DNA from: Pseudomonadota bacterium
GTDB taxonomy: Bacteria; Pseudomonadota; Gammaproteobacteria; UBA5335
Length of the DNA: 64,000 nucleotides
Reading direction: 5' to 3'
Assembly: GCA_002862435.1 (NCBI GenBank)
Contig: PKDC01000013.1
Location: forward strand, 1-64,000
Shown here: in pieces, positions 62,062-64,000 of the stretch
Numbering within the stretch: position 1 is the first letter of the stretch
Layout: each line of letters starts with the position of its first letter
The notes under the pieces: model-generated
Told to the model about the DNA's origin: nothing
Database searches by the model: none
Seen by the model: only the letters and a program-made list of their open reading frames with translations
Translations under genes and position numbers: made by a program

Positions 62062-63006
62062 TCAGGTGCGCGGCGCGGCTGTTGGCGCAGCACTTCCCGG
62101 CTGGCGGTTCAGATCCCAGAAAATGCCGCTCATTTCGCGGGCCATGGCCTGGAACAGCAAGGGTTCGGCGTCTTTGAAGGTGAGCCGCAGCTTGCCGGCA
62201 AACCCCACGACCTGGCTGTTGTACAACTGCCAGCTGTCGGGCGATGCGGGCGTGTGGCGGTCGGTTGCGGCGGCGGATTCGATCTGCGAATCGGCCAGGC
62301 CCAATACGGCATTGACCTGGCGGAAGGCTTGATCGGCCGCGATGCGTTGGGCTTCCGCGGGTGGCAGCGGCGGGGGGACGGCGGGCTGGCGTTCGCGAAT
62401 CTGCAGGTCGACCACCAGCTCATAGGTGTTGGTTTCGAAGTAATGCCCAGTGACCGCGCCCGTGACGGTGCCCACCAATCCGCCGATGCCGGCGTTCTGG
62501 ATCACTTCGTTGCGCCGACCAATGGTGGCGGCCACGGCGGCGCCGCCCACACCCGTGGCCAAGGCGGTGACGGTGGACAGGTCGCGTACTTCCTTGCCCA
62601 CATACAACACGTTGTACAACAGCATGTAGTGCGCATCAGCGGGGTTGTTGGTGATCACATAGCCGCGTTGGGCGAGCTGCTGCAGCAGCAGCGGCTGCAA
62701 CCGGTCATTGGCGGAATGGACAGTGGACGTGTTGGTACCGACCACGTAGATGCGTCGCCGCGCTTCGGGCACAGGGGGCGCCAGGGGCGGGATGAAGACA
62801 TTGGCCGACATCTTCACTTCCAGGTCGACCCCATTGACCGAAAGCCCGCTGGGATCGTCCTTTTTCGCGTTCCGGCCGCAACCGACGAGCGCCAGCACGA
62901 GCAATATCAGGATTCCCGCCCGCGCCCATCTCCGTCGGCCGCTCACAGCCCGTGGCGCGGTGCGGCGTGGGGTCTTGCAGGGTAAGGGATCGGTCCGGGT
63001 ATGCAT
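62062..63006 (-). CDS. TraT-like lipoprotein
   Basis: 314 residues from the ATG at 63006. A long basic N-terminus and hydrophobic stretch end in a lipobox (ALVGC, about residue 43). The segment DLEVKMSANVFIPP followed by a VVGTNTS-type strand, QLAQRGYVITNNPADAHYMLLYNVLYVGK and the Gly/Ala-rich hydrophobic region (ATGVGGAAVAATIG, GGLVGTVTGAVTG) resemble TraT. On plasmids TraT gives surface exclusion and serum resistance; the chromosomal form is of unknown role. No transfer genes are near. Confidence 0.75.
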   Translation of the reverse strand: MHTRTDPLPCKTPRRTAPRAVSGRRRWARAGILILLVLALVGCGRNAKKDDPSGLSVNGVDLEVKMSANVFIPPLAPPVPEARRRIYVVGTNTSTVHSANDRLQPLLLQQLAQRGYVITNNPADAHYMLLYNVLYVGKEVRDLSTVTALATGVGGAAVAATIGRRNEVIQNAGIGGLVGTVTGAVTGHYFETNTYELVVDLQIRERQPAVPPPLPPAEAQRIAADQAFRQVNAVLGLADSQIESAAATDRHTPASPDSWQLYNSQVVGFAGKLRLTFKDAEPLLFQAMAREMSGIFWDLNRQPGSAAPTAAPRT

Positions 63007-63149
63007 GGTCAAGCTTCCGGGGGGCATGGCGTCATTCATGGGGGGCAGGATTGGCTATCATACCTTGGACAAAGGACGGGCCAAGGGGTTGCACGTCGCG
63101 CGGCGGTCGCCGTCGGCCATTTGATTCCCCTCTTGGCGAGGAGGCAAGC

Positions 63150-63335
63150 ATGGATTTCTGGCTGCCCATTGCAGTGCTCATCATTGTGGTGTTGGGCGTG
63201 CTGATTCTCTTCGACCTGCGCTCGGCCGATACCGGCGATGAGTCGGATGAGAGCGGGGAAGAGGACGACAGCGGCCTGGAGAGTAGTTGGGATGCCTACT
63301 TTCGGGAACACGACGAACAGCGTCGCAAGCACTGA
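63150..63335 (+). CDS. Small acidic single-pass membrane protein
   Basis: 61 residues. One membrane helix (about 4-22, LPIAVLIIVVLGVLILF) is followed by a strongly acidic stretch (DTGDESDESGEEDDSG) and a basic end. GAGGAGG lies 5-11 nt before the ATG, which supports real translation. Not recognised. Confidence 0.6.
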   Translation: MDFWLPIAVLIIVVLGVLILFDLRSADTGDESDESGEEDDSGLESSWDAYFREHDEQRRKH

Positions 63336-63430
63336 CCGTGCTTCCACGCATGCGGCCACCGGATCACCCGTTCCCGCTACTTGGCCTCCTGATGCGTTTC
63401 CAGGTCGGGTTCATGCCCCCGAGCTGGGAG

Positions 63431-64000
63431 TCAATCCGTTGGTTCGGGCGAGGCGGGGGCCGTGACCTGGCGGGGGTCCAGTTGGTTGGGACTGTCCCGC
63501 TTGGCCAGGAAGTCGCCGATGTTGGCGATGGTGGTTTCAGCGATGGCGGTGAGCGCCTCGCGGGTGAAAAAGGCCTGATGGCCAGTGACCAGCACATTGG
63601 GGAATGACAACAGCCGCGCGAACACATCATCGGTGATGATCTGGTCGGACAGGTTCTGGAAGAACAGGTGGGATTCTTCCTCGTACACGTCCAGCGCCAC
63701 GGCGCCGACTTGGCCTTGCTTGAGCGCGGCGATCAGGGCGCTGGCATCGACCAGGGCGCCGCGGCTGGTGTTGATCAGGATGGCGCCGGGCTTCATCAGG
63801 TTCAGCGTTTCGGCATTGATCAAATGGTAGGTCTGGGGCGTCAGGGGGACATGCAGGCTGACCACGTCGGCGCTCTGCAACAGCGTGGTGAGGTCGGTGT
63901 AGCGCAACCCCAGTGCCGCACATTCGGGATCCGCCATCTGATCAAAGGCCAGCAGACGGCAGCCGAAGCCGGCCATGATGCGAGCGAAGGCACGGCCGAT
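63431..64000 (-). CDS. D-2-hydroxyacid dehydrogenase, LdhA-like (N-terminus cut by window edge)
   Basis: 190 C-terminal residues are visible and the frame is open to base 64000 (upstream residues IGRAFARI, part of the NAD-binding G-x-GxxG region). [41 protein letters not shown], and [12 protein letters not shown] are those of fermentative D-lactate dehydrogenase LdhA. It would reduce pyruvate to D-lactate with NADH. Confidence 0.85.
   Translation of the reverse strand: MGRAFARIMAGFGCRLLAFDQMADPECAALGLRYTDLTTLLQSADVVSLHVPLTPQTYHLINAETLNLMKPGAILINTSRGALVDASALIAALKQGQVGAVALDVYEEESHLFFQNLSDQIITDDVFARLLSFPNVLVTGHQAFFTREALTAIAETTIANIGDFLAKRDSPNQLDPRQVTAPASPEPTD

Overview
The window is a high-GC chromosomal segment, almost certainly from a gammaproteobacterium in the broad sense. 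The evidence is gene order: miaA-hfq-hflX-hflK-hflC-(DUF2065)-hisZ-purA, rnr-rlmB, rsmG-parA-parB-atpIBEFHAGDC, and dacA-(aminotransferase)-ybeD-lipB. HisZ implies a short-form HisG elsewhere. MutL is of the endonuclease-motif type seen in bacteria without MutH. A complete pqqABCDE cluster and a cyanide-insensitive-type bd oxidase suggest a respiring environmental bacterium. I cannot name a genus.

Layout. 0-6 kb: PlsC-like acyltransferase (cut by the left edge), membrane protein with a degenerate GGDEF domain, xerD, fdxA, Nudix hydrolase, mutL, miaA. 6.6-16.5 kb: hfq to purA, a tRNA-Leu(CAG) with its own promoter on the minus strand, then rnr and rlmB, which overlap by about 215 nt. 16.6-19.5 kb: half-size EamA protein and cydAB (cioAB type). 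19.8-22.1 kb: a decayed defence island of lower GC, holding an hsdR remnant, an intact DUF4209/HEPN-type gene, and a GHKL-ATPase remnant 10 nt behind it. 22.1-28.8 kb: Rrf2-type regulator with an IscR-like operator, sufBCDSU-sufT and a WGR-domain protein. 28.9-32.2 kb: small monooxygenase-like protein, Met/His-rich outer-membrane protein, DUF523/DUF1722 protein, DUF985 cupin. 32.2-41.6 kb: rsmG-parAB and the whole F1Fo ATP synthase operon, from a clear promoter at 34571-34599 to a terminator at 41611-41636. 41.7-45.1 kb: small secreted protein, lipB, ybeD-like gene, D-amino-acid-transaminase-like gene, dacA. 45.2-49.4 kb: SDR reductase, acyl-CoA synthetase, PhoX-like phosphatase with an upstream Pho box. 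49.7-52.2 kb: metallo-hydrolase, yjbQ, DUF502 protein, mtgA. 52.3-57.6 kb: two tandem LCM-type methyltransferases and pqqABCDE.

57.8-59.6 kb is a second accessory segment, AT-richer than its surroundings. It carries sodC, a HEPN-like ORF interrupted by an in-frame TGA, three attC-like elements (the last a recognisable 59-bp site) and a C-terminal fragment of a SAVED-domain (CBASS-type) protein. It looks like an integrase-less cassette cluster (CALIN) on top of a broken defence gene. 59.7-64 kb: lipoprotein, Sel1-repeat protein, TraT-like lipoprotein, small acidic membrane protein, and a D-lactate-dehydrogenase-like gene cut by the right edge.

Most of the window is ordinary core genome. The most unusual parts are the two accessory islands (19.8-22.1 and 57.8-59.6 kb) and the rnr/rlmB overlap. 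All family calls are from reading motifs; no database search was run.
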